In this document: positions 10,701 to 23,395 of the stretch, in pieces
How positions within the stretch are numbered: the stretch's first letter is position 1
Layout: the number at the start of each line of letters is the position of its first letter
DNA from: Paramoeba atlantica
Taxonomy: Eukaryota; Discosea
Assembly (NCBI GenBank): GCA_977017575.1
Contig: CDRNVI010000190.1
Coordinates: forward strand, 119,440-183,439
Direction of reading: 5' to 3'
Length of the DNA stretch: 64,000 nucleotides
Program-made: the position numbers and the translations under genes
The notes under the pieces: model-generated
Told to the model about the DNA's origin: nothing
Database searches by the model: none
The model's input: the letters and a program-made list of their open reading frames with translations, nothing else

Positions 10701-11752
10701 AATTCCCGTGTAGTTTCGAATTCAATTCTGAGTTTCTTCTTGATTTGGTGGACGCATCATATTCATGCCATACAGGGACCTTTCTTTTTAATTGTGAGTG
10801 GGAAAGGAAAGAAGCAGAAGTGAGAAGAAAGACTGTCTCTCTTTGGACAGTAATGAATCTCCATCGAGAGAAGTATGAAAATGTTTTCTATGTTCCTGGA
10901 ACTATTTCTCTGATTCCAAGGTTGTCTGCCGAGGCAATAGAAGTTTGGAGGGATTTTTTTTTGAGAATGAGAGAGTGGGATGGCGAAAAGTGGGGAATGA
11001 CTCAAGAATTGAGAGCATTACAACTGAAGAGTTTGGCTGACGGAAAAGATAAATTGTATCATGAGGTTTTGAAAGAGAATGAACAGTTAAAAAAGAGGCT
11101 TGTAGAGTTTGAGAAGAAAGAGGAAGAAGTAAAGGAAGAAAGTGAAGGAGAAGGAAAGAGTCTTGAGAAAATCGATGTGAATGTTGGTGAAGACCAAAAA
11201 TCAAAAAGGATTTGCGAACTCGAAGCCAAAATTCACTCTCTTGAAAAAGAACTAAGAAGGGAGAAAAGAATTTCAATGTTGAGCTCCCAAATCACATCAT
11301 CAACTTCTTTCGAGACTCAGATTTCTTTTCCCTCTTCTACCTCTTCTACCTCCTCCACCCCTTCGACTTCTTTCGAAGATCCAGTCAACTTTTTGGGCTC
11401 GACAGAAGATCTCTTGGAAAATGAAGAATCACAAAAGAGAAATTCTTTTGTTTCCCTCACTTCTCCTATTTACTACGATTGGGCGGTTATGTCGGAGGAA
11501 GATGGAGAAGGAAAGAAAAAAGAAGAGGAGGGAGAAGAAGGAAAGGAGAGGAGCGAAGACCAGGAGATAAGAACTGAGAAAGAGAGAGGAACACCATCCC
11601 CCAAAGAAAACGGGGAAATTGAGAAAGAAAAGAGAGAAAATGAAGGAGAGCCCCCGAAACAACCTGGGAGGGTCTGGAGATCTGAAAAGAGAAAGATTGT
11701 GGGTGTTGAAACTCGAGTGAGCCCAGGGATATCTCCATCTCCAATTCCCTAA
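7707..11752 (+). CDS. Myotubularin-family lipid phosphatase with N-terminal ubiquitin-like extension
   Basis: Eight exons (7707-7883, 7960-8096, 8239-8892, 9024-9435, 9543-9804, 9913-10044, 10130-10389, 10502-11752) join in phase to 1094 residues. The phosphatase signature HCSDGWDRTSQ spans the exon 7/8 junction and has the Cys and Arg needed for catalysis, so an active 3-phosphatase on PI3P or PI(3,5)P2 is expected. Upstream is a PH-GRAM domain (GEGVLRTVQGVIRVKGGG, then LHLTNANVVFAKL). Residues 1 to about 325 are unusual: two segments look like related ubiquitin-fold repeats (GLYIYK...NFLDPKKELGE and GLMYMPDEETRSWLLPNNT), resembling talin/FERM F0 modules. After the phosphatase come a coiled coil, a Ser/Thr-rich part and a Lys/Glu-rich tail. 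The junction joining the extension to the GRAM domain (donor 8893, acceptor before 9024) keeps frame, so I treat this as one gene; two separate genes is the alternative. Confidence 0.88.
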
Positions 11753-11935
11753 TCATTCTCTAATGAAAGAGAAGAGAATGAAAAAAATAAGACATTTGTT
11801 CGTTGTTTGTAAATAAATGTCAATCAATGATTTCTTCTATTTATCTTTCTCAAAAAGGTAGAAGGACAAGAGAGAGGTCTTGTCCGACAAAAAATGAAGT
11901 ATTTCTAAAACAATTTCCTCGAGGTCTCTCTCTAT

Positions 11936-14900
11936 CTACATATAACAAGCCCAACCAGCAAACATTTTACCAAGGTTCTCAGGATCTGTGGCTTGACCAA
12001 TAAGAGATTGAACATGACCCTCAACAGACAATGGCAAAACAGTATCATGTTGTCCTTCAAGAAAATCTGTCACTTTATGAATGATTGCCCGAGCATGGAG
12101 TGCTCCCCCTTCTCTTGTCTTTTGTGAAAGAGTGATCCCTCCACTATCTTTTTCTGCTTTCGAGAGACGTGAACTCCTTTTGGTGGAGTCTTTGCTTGTC
12201 CATTCTGCCAATGGATCATGGACAAGTGTTTCAAGTACACTCAACAACGCACCTCGATTTTCTCGTAAGATCCGGAGAGTAATAACACAAGCCTTTTTGA
12301 AAACCCCTTCGGAACCAGTGCACCCCATTCCATCCAATAGATTGGGGGTCAGTCGAAAAGGGACCCTTTCTGGAATTGAAAACTCCAATCCTCTCCAAAA
12401 CAAACAATTAAAATCAACATGCATGATTTCACCTGATGAAGTGTCAATCAAGATATTTTCCGCATGACGATCCCCCAAACCCAAAACGCTCCCTACCATG
12501 GACATCACAGCTAAAGATCGAGAATACAAATTCCGAGAAAAGAACCAAGTTTGTGGATTGGGAAAAGCATACAAGAACCAATTGTAAAAGACTCGGCAAA
12601 ATTGTTTGCAAGACTTTTCGAATTTGCTTTTTGCCCGACTGTTTGTGTTTGATTCTTTTGCGAATCGATGAGCAAGAGCATTATCTGACTTAAATTTCGA
12701 TGGTCCATACTGACGAACATATTGCTCTTGAAGAACAATCCGAAAACATGACATGTTTTGGACCCATTCCACAACACCACAATCCTCATTCAGAGCCACA
12801 ACCGCATAAGTCTTAATTCTAAGCCCTCTTTTCATTGAATCAGGATCTCGTTGCAACAATCGATTCATAATTAAACTGAGTTCCATAATTCGAGCATCTT
12901 TTCTCAAAGCGTCTTTCTTAACCAACAAAGGGTATGACACTCCATCACTCCCAGCCACCGCGACTCGGAGAGGTTTCTGCAAAGAAGGAAGAACAGCAAT
13001 ATGATCCTTGAAGGAAACCAACATCACTGGTTTTTCAGAAAATGGAGAAAATCCACCAGGTGCTCCACCACGTGGTAAATGTGGGGTAAGTTGAGATTGA
13101 ATAGGCATCAAAGCTTTTCCGCGCCACCGATAAAGCTCAGAAAAGCTCTTGCTCAAGGTTAAGCTTTTTGATTGGTGTTTCCCTAACTCGAGCATGACTA
13201 ATTTTTCGAGAAGATCACTTAAAACCAACGAATCTTCAAACTTAGAGCTATCCAACTTTCTCATAATCAAATTGGCCTTCTTCTTTCGCTCCTCAGAAGT
13301 TGATTGAAGAGTACCAATAAAACTCCAAAATGCTTGGTATGGAAATTGATCCAAAACTTTTCGTAAAATATTTTTCAGAAGTTCAAATACACGGCTATCT
13401 GAATGGCAAACACGAGACACTAATTGGGGAAGACACATTAACCAAATGTGAGCATGGAGCTCTTTAAATAACTCCTCCATCACTTTCGCGACATTAGACA
13501 ATTCATCTGTTTCTTTCCCTCGAAGAGTAATCTCATCCCCAAACCAGAGCGTCAGGAGTCGAGGAAGTGATTGGAAAAGATATTTGTGGCCAAATTGCAA
13601 ACTCAGCCCATAATTTTTGATTGCAAAAGAAAGGTAATGAACTGGTCGAGTTTCCTTGCTTGATCGATAAAAATCTCGAAGTCTCTTTTTGTTCTCTAAA
13701 TATGGGGACGATTCTACATTCGTTCGCGCATTGAAAGTCTATTGGATTGAGAAATTTTTTTAAGAAAGACCATTTCTGGAAAATGAGAAGAAAATAATAA
13801 TTAAATTAAAAAAAAGCTCAAAAATATTACCTGAACGATTTTGTCGGTATATTGGCCAAGGAAAAAATAACCCTTCTCCCAATCTGGGCACTCGTCAATC
13901 GCTTTTTGATAAGCTTTGATTACATCTACAATAATTATCATCAAAAAAAAAAGGTGAATGACATGAAAATTGCTTTTTAAATTATGGAAAAAAATCGTCA
14001 AAAAAGAAAAACAAACCTTTCACGGGTGCCTGAGCTGCTTCTTCCATGTATCGCCCAAGGAGAAGAAGCGCTTTCGCTTGAGATTGCTGTGTTTTCTCTT
14101 GTGAGGAGCTTTTTGCGCTTTTCTTGGTGGCCATAAGAAGGGCATTCAATTGATCTTTGACCTGGTGGTGCTGTTTTTCGGTTTTCCAGGTAAGCTTCAT
14201 TCTCTCAAAGAGAATTTTAAGGTCACAATCAACTGGAGGTTGGTCAGCATATCCTTCCTCCTCACTCCGGAGCAAAAAGGCCGTTTCGAGAGCATGTGAT
14301 GAAGATGAATAAAGCCCTTGTAACCGAGCCATATGTCCAATTCGCAACCAGCATCGTTTTATCATCTCCTTGATTACAAGAGAAGCATTATCCAGGTGCA
14401 CCTTTCTGTAATGGGAAGCGAAATGACTAACACCTTGTCTCTTCGAATCCAAAGTACATTGGAGTGCCGACAAAGTTCCAATCCGGATCCCAAGAAGTTC
14501 CACTCCTGTTTGATATAGAGAGGGGACTTCACGTAACCGATGTTCCCATACTTCAGAGAGTCTCCCTATTTCTTCTGCAAATGTCACTTGCGCTTTCCCA
14601 CTGGACCCTTTGCAGTCTCCCAAAAGATCAAGAAGTTGTGCCACAGAACCAACCTCATAAAGGGCAGATAACCTCAGAAGATAAAGATAAGAATGCTGAT
14701 ACGATTCAAGACTGACAGCTGCCATTGGACCCGCCAAAGTTTCTCTCGCTTTCTCGAGACTTGACTCAACTTCGGCCCGGTTTCCAATTCTTAATTTCAA
14801 CAGGGCAGACCCGACATGGGGATAAAAAGAGCCCAATGCCAATCCATCAGACGCATCGACAAACTCAGATAAACGAGACCATTGACCAAGCATAAGAGCA

Positions 14901-17900
14901 GCTTGGATTCCAAGTTGTAATACAACCACTTCATCCTCAGCCCGCCAGTGTTCTTTCTCTTCAAAGAGTGAGTCGCAGAGAGAAGAAAGAGATGTTCCTC
15001 TTGGAGGTGTGTTTAACTGCGCCCTTGATGAAAGCGCAGGGAGCGCAGAGCGAACAAGGGAGAGAACGGAATCAAGATGCCCAGACCAAGACAAATATCG
15101 CAATCGATTAATATGATGTTGCGGTCGCCCTTGGCCCCTTTGAATTAACAACTCACATTCTGCATGGTGATCCAACCATCTGTCAGCATTTCTCCCATCA
15201 CCTGATTCATCTAAAAACCCAACAGAGATAAAAAATTAGGGCATGAAATTTAAAATTATAATTGTGATTAGCAAAAAAGAATCGAAACCTGAAGGACCAG
15301 AGCCAGACTTTCTTTGTAAACCAAACAATAAATCAAGCTCATCTTCTGATCCCTAAAATGTAAGTAATATGAGTTTATGGAACTTTCTTTTAACACTAGA
15401 GTAACTCGGTGAAATGAATTTAGAGAAGGATTCAGGAGACCTGAATAATCGTTTCTAAAGTAGCTACATCTTCAGGAGAGAGATGAGAACCATGCAGAGG
15501 AGTCACAGGAGCTGGTTTTTTCTGGCGTAAATATTGTTCAAAATATAAAATTGCCCTCGAATGTGCCCCAGATTTCTGAGCTGCCTCTGCCATCTTCGAA
15601 AGCTGCAACTGTTGAAGAAGATCCAATACAATTTTCCAATTTGAATGATAACGAAACTCTTCACGAGGAAGTCTTCTCTGATAATATTCGAAAAATTCAG
15701 AAAACCGAATTTACAAAAAGAAAAAAGAGAGAGATCGAAAAGAAAACCTTCTTCGAGGCCATTTCTTTGAGTTGCTGTTCATAAAAGAGTTTTCGATTTG
15801 CTTCAATCTCTTGATCTCGACACCATTTGAAGAGAGTATCAACGATTTGGAAGAGTGCTTGAATTCCTAATTGCTGGAGTTCTTTCTTTTGTAAAAACTA
15901 GAAGAATGCGAAGTTAACTTAAGAATCTCGTTTTTTAAAACTTTTTTAAAATAGAGAAAAAGGCAAACATGATCGTTTAATTGTGAAGAATCAGATACAC
16001 CTGATGAAAGTACAGCGTCGAGTTCTGTAAAAATAGCCTTTCGGTCTTCTTCCTTTCCTCGCAAAATGACTCGGAGAAGTAAATGAGGGAGGAGAAACAT
16101 CGCTAAACGTGAGTCAAATCCAAAAGTAGATTGACAAGGAGCAAACATCTTTCGATGTTGTGGTGGTAGTTGTGTCGACAAGAGATATGCCCAATCTCCA
16201 ATCCACTGCCCAAAATTTTTTGCTCTTGGAAACAAACAACCAGTTGAAGCTGGTCCTAAAGCTGCCTTATTTTTATATTTTGATGTGAGAAAGGGCAACA
16301 AAAGGGTCCGCTCATCTTCGTCAAAGTTTTCCCACACTTCATCTCGAATATCTGATTGTGCGATTCCTTGCTTCTTTTTGTGTTGAGCTCCAGCGCAAAG
16401 ACGAAGAAGTTCTTGAATGGCAATTCCAGCTGCGTTACTAGCTGCAGTGTTCGGAGCTGATCTGACAAATTGGATCTGCATTTTAAGGATTGGGACAATC
16501 AACTTCTCAGAGACATCTTCGCCCACATCATCCTATAAAAAAAAGGTTAGAACAATGTATTTCATAAAAAAAAAAGTAAATTGAAAAAGAACCAAGGAAG
16601 ATTTTGAAGAAGAAGAACGAGCGAGACTCACATCTCGAGGTCCAAGCTCACCTAAACATTCCAAAAAAGGCATTCGATTTTTCAATTGGGATGCTCTTTG
16701 AAGGCCTTTGATTAGAGCTCGGATTAACTCACGGCACAAATCTCCATGGTCTTCATCATCTGGCCATATTTGATCACGACACAGTTCTCGGATTCGTTCC
16801 ACAACCAACAACCGAACTCCTTCACTGTCACAGGTTTCGAGGTAATCTTTCAATTGTTTCAATTCAACATGCCAATCATCATCACCTTCTGGACATTTAA
16901 AGGAAAATGGAAATGATGATGACGATGACGCAGATGAAGAAGGAACAAGAATCCTTCCCCTGGCCCAAGCTGTCCGAAACTTCTCAAGATCACGGGAAGT
17001 GGGAATAAAAGGAATGGATGAATAATATCGTCTCAACTCCTTCTCTTTTTCAACAAAAATATACTCAAAAATAGAGATGACACTTTGTAATTGCAAATGG
17101 GGAAGCAAATCAACAATGAGCAAACTCAAGATCGGACCCAAATGATCAGGTTCAAGATTTTTCACAAATATTGACCATGTCAAACAAGCCTCTTCTCTCA
17201 ATTCTGGTTCTTCCATTGCCAATCGGAGAGTCGTCATGACTTTGGGACGAAGGGCTGAAACACGAGCTCCCAGCATCTCAAATAAAATTCTTAACCCCTA
17301 TTCTCAACCAAAAGTATTTTAAAACTCTTTTAATTTTTAAGAAATACAATAATTTTAGTGGGTTACAAACCTTGAGATGTGCCAGTTTCTTTGAAGAATC
17401 ATCCATCCTCCCGCTTAAAAGAATGTGATCAAGGATCCAGATCAGCCACTTCGAGAGGGTGACGCAAAATTCTTCATCTGGTAATAATTTTGAGCTGTGT
17501 AAGAAACTCGGACTTCCATCGGATGACTCTTCTTCCTCTTCAAGATTTCGTGAAGATTTTTTCCCTTTATTCTTCTTTCTTTGGGAAGAAGAATCAGGAT
17601 CACTTCCTTCAGATGATTCAGTTAAAGTTGCGACGAGGTTGAGCGCACGAAGGCACTGAGTCCTGTCAGACTCCGTTTGCTTTGTTCCCAAATGCTCCAA
17701 AAGGTGCATAACTAATGAGGTTCGGACAGACGTAAAGGTTGTAGTGAGGCTCGCCTTCAAAAATCCAGTCAGTGTTGAGAGTGCGGCTGTTGTTGTCGCA
17801 CTTTCAGAATTGATGAGAATGGTACTTAAAATTTCTGAAAGATGGTTTCGTAACATATCCTTCACATCTATTTTTAAAAATGCAGCGATTTCAGTGAGCG

Positions 17901-20900
17901 AAGCGGATCTTTCTTCCAAGATCATTACGGGAAGTGTATCTGGCAAAGCCCTCTTGACAAATTCGACTGGGGTTCCGCCAAGTAATTCTAAGCAAAATCA
18001 ACTTTGAGTAAAATGGTTGTTTCAAAAAATAAAAAAGAGAATTAAGAGCGCGCAAAATCCCGAACCTGACGCAGCAATGATGGGAGGTGGAATCGTATGT
18101 GATGAAGAATGCTCATGGGGAGGTTCCCAGTCCCGCATTAATGTTGGAAAGAGAAGACGAGAAAAGCGATCAAAAAGCTGTCTCGTCAATTCTGTCGTTG
18201 GCAGCTTTTTTTGAGAATCTGCTCCTGAAGAACCGGAACCGCTGTGGATTTCACAAATTGATCTAAACTGCCTGAGGCAGTGAGCCTATTTCCCGAAAAA
18301 CTTATTTACAAAATCAAAAAGCGCTCCGAAAAAATAATATTCAAAACAGAATTCGAAACCTTGATTTGTCCACGACTACGACCCAAATGTGCCAAAAACA
18401 CTAAAATAACAATAAGGATGATATCCTTATCAGTGGTTAAGCGCCCAAGCTCTCCAAGAGCGGATAAAACCGTAAGGAGCGTATTTTGATTGAGACTTGC
18501 ATCTGATAAAGCTCGTTTCAATACTTTAATAAGATGATCAGAGAAACACGGGGACACAAATTTTCTGATCAGTGGGACTAATGCCTCCCTGGTTGTTGTT
18601 TGGGGTAAAGCAAGATCCAAAAAATTATCCACTATCTGATTTGAATGAATTCGCAACTCAGACAAGGGGAGATGGTCCACAATTTTCCCAAACGAAGACC
18701 GGAAAAAAACCAAACGAATGGGGCTCGGAGATTCTCGAATAATCATCAAAAAAGATCCAAGTTCAGCAAATTGAGTCTCACTCGTGCTTCCGCCTGATTG
18801 ATGATCCCTTTCCCATAGATCACTTCTGGGATCTGAACGACAACAAAGAGGACAACCCATATTTTGTGGATTAAAATCGTACCAAAGCTCAAACCCATTA
18901 TCTACAAGATCTCCCAAACTTCTTCTTCGAGATTGGGGGTTATGTGAGTGGCGAGATGATTCAAAAAACAGGGTCGGACTCAAAGCGGAACCAGATAAAG
19001 AACCATTCTCTCCCCTCTTTATCAAACAGAAGTCGTAACAACACAAAACGAGGCCAATGCACCGAACGATCTGAAGAAGGATCCTTTGGGATTTTGTCCT
19101 TGACGATAAGCGAAGAATATGATCTAAAAATTTGCTAAAGGAAGACAATGAAAAGGAAAAATCCCTCTTTTTCCCATCGGGTCGACTTTCCTCTTTCAAA
19201 GCAATTTTTCGAGATTGAGAGAGACAAGTCACATTTAAATCATCTTCATCCTCATCAACAATGATAAAATCAGAACCTTCACCAGTCATATCGGCGTCTG
19301 TGTTCAATATAATTGACTCTTCCGTGGTGTCAAGTTGAAAAGCACGGCTCGCTGGAGCAACTGAGAGATTCCAAGTGAAGATAGCAATTGATTCGATTGC
19401 AGAGTCAACTACTTCTTCATTTGAATGAGTTAAACCAGCCAAAAGGATATCTACGGCTTGCGCTTTACTCAAGAGTGAATCCATGGAATAAAGAGGTAAC
19501 ACGCTCAAAAATTGGTACATTTTGATGAGAGCCTGGGCTTGGGTGGTCCCAGTTTCAGAAATAGCCAGACAGATAGATGCTGCAGCCTGAAGCGCACTCT
19601 TCAATAGATTTCCTGGGCTCTCTTTGGTTGAGAGAATGAGAATTAAACACATGAGCCATAAGTCAAGCAAGTAAAAACTTTTTTCCGCATTTTGATCGAT
19701 TTTTCGACATAAATTGTCACAAAAGGCCTCAACTCTCGGAGAATTGAACCCAATCTGAGCCAAACAACGCAGAATTCCTAAGATATTGATCCACTTTGCT
19801 CGAACAGTCCTCTCTCCGGTTCCATTTACACTTTCTTCTTGTCTGAATAAAGCAAGAGCTTCTCCTGAAGAAATTAAGACATTTTCCAAACACCTTCAGT
19901 GATTTTGTTAAAAAAATTCAACAAAAATGAAAAAAAAAAGGAGAGTTTTACAGTTCATCCTCCTCCAGTGTATTCTCCATTCCCTTTGGATCAAAGTCAG
20001 TCATTACTCCACATAGATACCCAATCCATGGTTGTAATTTAATTTCAGAGAGCAAGGGAACTAAAGAGCAAATCAAAGATTCGAGGAATGGTATTTCATT
20101 CGCGAATGCACAAGACACCTTCACAAAAGCGACCTATCCACATTTTAATTTTACTCCCTGGAAAAAAGAGCAAAAACAAAAAAAACAAATACCTGAATTG
20201 GAGCTGGGACTTCATGGATCTTTTTTTGAAGTACGTTGGCCCACTGATCCCAATGAGTTTGCAAAATAATCCGATTTCCAGGGGCATAAAAAATCCACGC
20301 CTCTAAACAACTTGACAAAGTGACAACAACTCGTTCTTCCCTCAATTGAATTTCCTTGTAATCTCGGCCCTCTTCGCCGCTTGGATTATTCTCAAATTGT
20401 GTGAGGATAGGGGGAGCCAAAAAACAAAGAGACGACCAATCATTAATTGAACAGATAAAAGTCAATAAAAGGGATCCGACTTTATCAACCCAGTGGTTTA
20501 CAGGAACTTGGTGTTGTCCTTGACCCCTCATCCCTTCCAATAAACTTTTGAGGAGTAAAGTTGTCGAATAAATGTGAGAAAAAGGGCAGTGATTCAATGA
20601 CAAGCTAATAATTCCCCAGAGAGGACTCCCAGACCCCCGCCAATGCCATAACAGGTCTTTATGTTTCTCGATTTGCTCTCTCATTAAATACATAAGAAGC
20701 CAGTGAAAGCGTAAAACACCTGCTGAACTCCAAATTTGAAAGGGAGGGTGCTCCTTTTCTCGGCGCATTCGTTTATGAGGACCATAATCAACATTCCTTT
20801 TTCTTTTTTGCTGAAAAAAAAAATAAATCAAAGAGAAATATGAAAGAACAAAATTATTCAAAGAAAAGAACATCAAGTCTTGTGTCTTCTTCATCGCTCA

Positions 20901-21579
20901 AGTTTGGAAGAGCAAAAGAAGGTTTATCTTGATTGGAAGGGAAAGAATGGAAAAAATCGTCCAATGGAATGGAAAGGTTTTCTCTTGTTTCAGGTTCTCC
21001 ACACAATCCATTACCACCCAGAGACTTTGTCACTTCTAAAAGACGAAATCAATAAAATATGGAAAAAAATTCAAAAGACGAAGGTGAGCAAAACAAACCG
21101 GATAAAAGGAAGGTACATCCATGACACAACTCTAAATACAAGAGCGGATCATGGGTAGCCAAGAGACTCCACATCGACCGAACTAAACGAATAACAGTGT
21201 GTCTGTACAAGAGATTTGATGTTTCAGGGACTGATTTTTGTGATGATGACGACGTTTGTGGTGTTGGGAGTGGTGTTGGGCATTGAGGAGATGTTGATGC
21301 ACAATACCGAAGAAGTTGGAGAAAGAGAGATCCAATCTCAAGAGAAGAAAATAATGTTGGTTGAGAGATACTGAGATCAAGAACCATATTCATCACCATT
21401 TGTGCCTCTCTGTGCTCATTTGGAAGGAGGAATGGGAGTTCGTGCATTAATTTGGGTAAGACACTCCGGATGGTCTCTTCACGTTCCTCCTCTTTCTCTT
21501 GTTCAACAGACTCTCGAATTAAATCCCAAACAACCTGTAACTTCAATCTCCCTCCTCCTTCTGAAGTTGACAAAGCCAT
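11936..21579 (-). CDS. ATR: ATR checkpoint kinase (PI3K-related protein kinase)
   Basis: Nuclear Ser/Thr kinase that signals stalled replication and single-stranded DNA. About 14 exons encode roughly 2,800 residues. The last large exon holds the kinase: the glycine loop VAVAGSDGVSYPLLVKKD, the catalytic loop GLGDRHAENILID, the metal-binding HVDFN, and EFSIPERVPFRLTPNLLDGM as in ATR. The C-terminus is the FATC motif ending LGKMFAGWACYM, compared with the ATR ending GWxPYM. Upstream exons carry the UME region (MEEPELREEACLTWSIFVKN), the FAT domain (AHSRAILYFEQYL, DVIKAYQKAIDECPDWEKGYF) and helical HEAT-type repeats back to MALSTSEGGGRL. All exon joins that I checked keep phase. It shares a promoter with the actin-fragmin-kinase-like gene. 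Its partner ATRIP is not in the window. Confidence 0.95.
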
Positions 21580-21661
21580 GATTTTTTACAGTAAAAAAAG
21601 AAACCAACCCACAAAAATCATGGATCAACTCGCCTGACAAGAAAATGAGCCAAAAGGCTGT

Positions 21662-21692
21662 GGTGTCTTTGTGTTTTTGGAAGGGGGACACC
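21662..21692. repeat. Inverted repeat GGTGTC...GACACC in divergent promoter
   Basis: A six-base stem with a loop of about 19 bases between the ATR and actin-fragmin-kinase-like starts. The same six-base arms occur at 55921-55945 in another divergent promoter, so a shared binding site is possible. This rests on short sequence only. Confidence 0.3.
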
Positions 21693-21750
21693 GTAGTTAT
21701 TCACAACTTCTCACATTGTCCCTCCCCTCTTTCTCTTTTTTTAAAAAGGA

Positions 21751-23211
21751 ATGGACCCTTCTGGAAAGAGAAAGAGGGATGCGGGGGACGTTGACCATAG
21801 GAAAAAACTGAAACGTGAAAAAAAACCACCACCACCTCCCATCACCAAAAGTTTACAAAGATGTAGATCAGAACCCTGTAACGCAAAAACGAACGCCCTC
21901 TCTTCGCAAATTAAAGAACTGAAACAGAGAGAAAAGCGTCTCTTGGAACAAGTCAGTCGACTGACAAAACGTCAAGTTCTCCAACACTACCCATCTGCCC
22001 CGATGAAAACCATCACTGAACGACACCTCAAGCTTCAGAACGTTTTTGATACTGAAGGTGGACACGGCTGTGTCTTTGTGCTTCAATCAGAAGCAGGACT
22101 CTTTATTGCCAAGCAAGAGATAGACAGTAATCTTGAGATTGCAAATTGTTTAATGAGGTTGGTTGGGATCCGAGTTCCGACACTCAAAATCCCGACAAAA
22201 GAAGAGACAGACCTCCTCTTAACACAGCTCCTCACTCTCTCCTCAAGTGAGAAGGCGACAGAACTTACAAGGACAACAGCGGCAAAAGCACACACAGCTC
22301 TTGGTCAACAAAAAGGACTTCTTTTGCTTGAATATATCCATGGGCATACGATGGAAGATCCTCAATTTGGGGTGAGCGATTTTTTCGAGCCATTCACGAA
22401 ATGTTATTCTCTTTCCAATCAGGGTCGACAGATGCTCAGAGACATGGGAAAGTGTTTAGGGGTGGATATTTTTCTCAATAATCATGACCACCTTCCTCTT
22501 GAAGGAATCTGGACATCCAAAGAAGGAAATTTGGGCAATTTTCTGATTTCCACTCGAAATGTGGGTGGTCTCTCGGCTTCTCCGCATCTCGTATCTATCG
22601 ACCATGCTGGTGTTGGATTCCCAAGAGAACCAGCGAAACAAAAAGCGTATTTCAAAAAAGTTTTGGATGTTGTCAATAGAATGTTGGCCAATCCACAAGA
22701 AGAATCTCCATCGATACGGAGTGCGCGAGTTTGGATTGAACAACAGGTCAATGGGGTCAATGGGTTGGTAGGAACTTGTGGAAACCAACAGGAATGTTTT
22801 GGACTGGAAGGGTCAATAGAAATTCAAAAAGGATTTTTAGAAGCACTCATTCAAATCCTCTTGATCTCTTCAAATGGTCTTTTATCGAAAATGTTAACTC
22901 GGAGTTCCACTTCTCTCATGATCTCCACATTCCCACTCACTTCCCATTTAACTCCTCCTCGAGCTCCTCTCTCCTCTTCATCTTCTTGTGCAACTTCCCC
23001 TGCTTTTTCGACTCCCTCAACTTCATCATGCCCCAGAACACGATCGTGGCCATCAATAGAGAGAAAAAAATTTGTTGAGGACTCTCTCAAAGATCTTATT
23101 GACTTCGTTTCAATAGGCACATCACAACTCTATGAGAGTGTAATTGGAGTTCTGACTGACCAAAGACCTCACAGACTCTCTGTTAAATTGTCTGTCTCTG
23201 TTTCCTTTTGA
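21751..23211 (+). CDS. Actin-fragmin-kinase-like protein kinase
   Basis: A single open frame of 486 residues. The first 80 residues are basic, with a Pro run and a short coil (LKQREKRLLEQVSRLTKRQ). From about residue 95 the sequence follows the atypical kinase fold of Physarum actin-fragmin kinase, which phosphorylates actin in the actin-fragmin dimer: GGHGCVFVLQSEAGLFIAKQ for the N-lobe and nucleotide lysine, then GVDIFLNNHDHLPL with the catalytic Asp/Asn region, NLGNFL, and VSIDHAGVGF for the metal-binding Asp. The C-terminal 100 residues are Ser/Thr/Pro-rich and less convincing: a second frame is also open near 22800-23080, so a missed intron there is possible. An actin substrate is inferred from the family. 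No Kelch repeats follow, unlike the Physarum enzyme. Confidence 0.8.
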   Translation: MDPSGKRKRDAGDVDHRKKLKREKKPPPPPITKSLQRCRSEPCNAKTNALSSQIKELKQREKRLLEQVSRLTKRQVLQHYPSAPMKTITERHLKLQNVFDTEGGHGCVFVLQSEAGLFIAKQEIDSNLEIANCLMRLVGIRVPTLKIPTKEETDLLLTQLLTLSSSEKATELTRTTAAKAHTALGQQKGLLLLEYIHGHTMEDPQFGVSDFFEPFTKCYSLSNQGRQMLRDMGKCLGVDIFLNNHDHLPLEGIWTSKEGNLGNFLISTRNVGGLSASPHLVSIDHAGVGFPREPAKQKAYFKKVLDVVNRMLANPQEESPSIRSARVWIEQQVNGVNGLVGTCGNQQECFGLEGSIEIQKGFLEALIQILLISSNGLLSKMLTRSSTSLMISTFPLTSHLTPPRAPLSSSSSCATSPAFSTPSTSSCPRTRSWPSIERKKFVEDSLKDLIDFVSIGTSQLYESVIGVLTDQRPHRLSVKLSVSVSF

Positions 23212-23395
23212 CTTTTTTGATAACCACGATAAAAAAAAATTAACAGTTCACTTCCAAAGAACAATAAAATATATTAACTTAAAAAAGATGTCTTTTATTT
23301 TTCCCTCTCAGAGAAGGAGAGGTGTTGCTCTTGGGATTGACAAAAAGAAGTTGTGGAAGAAGGGAAGAAATCTGAAACAAAAAAGTGATATTAAA

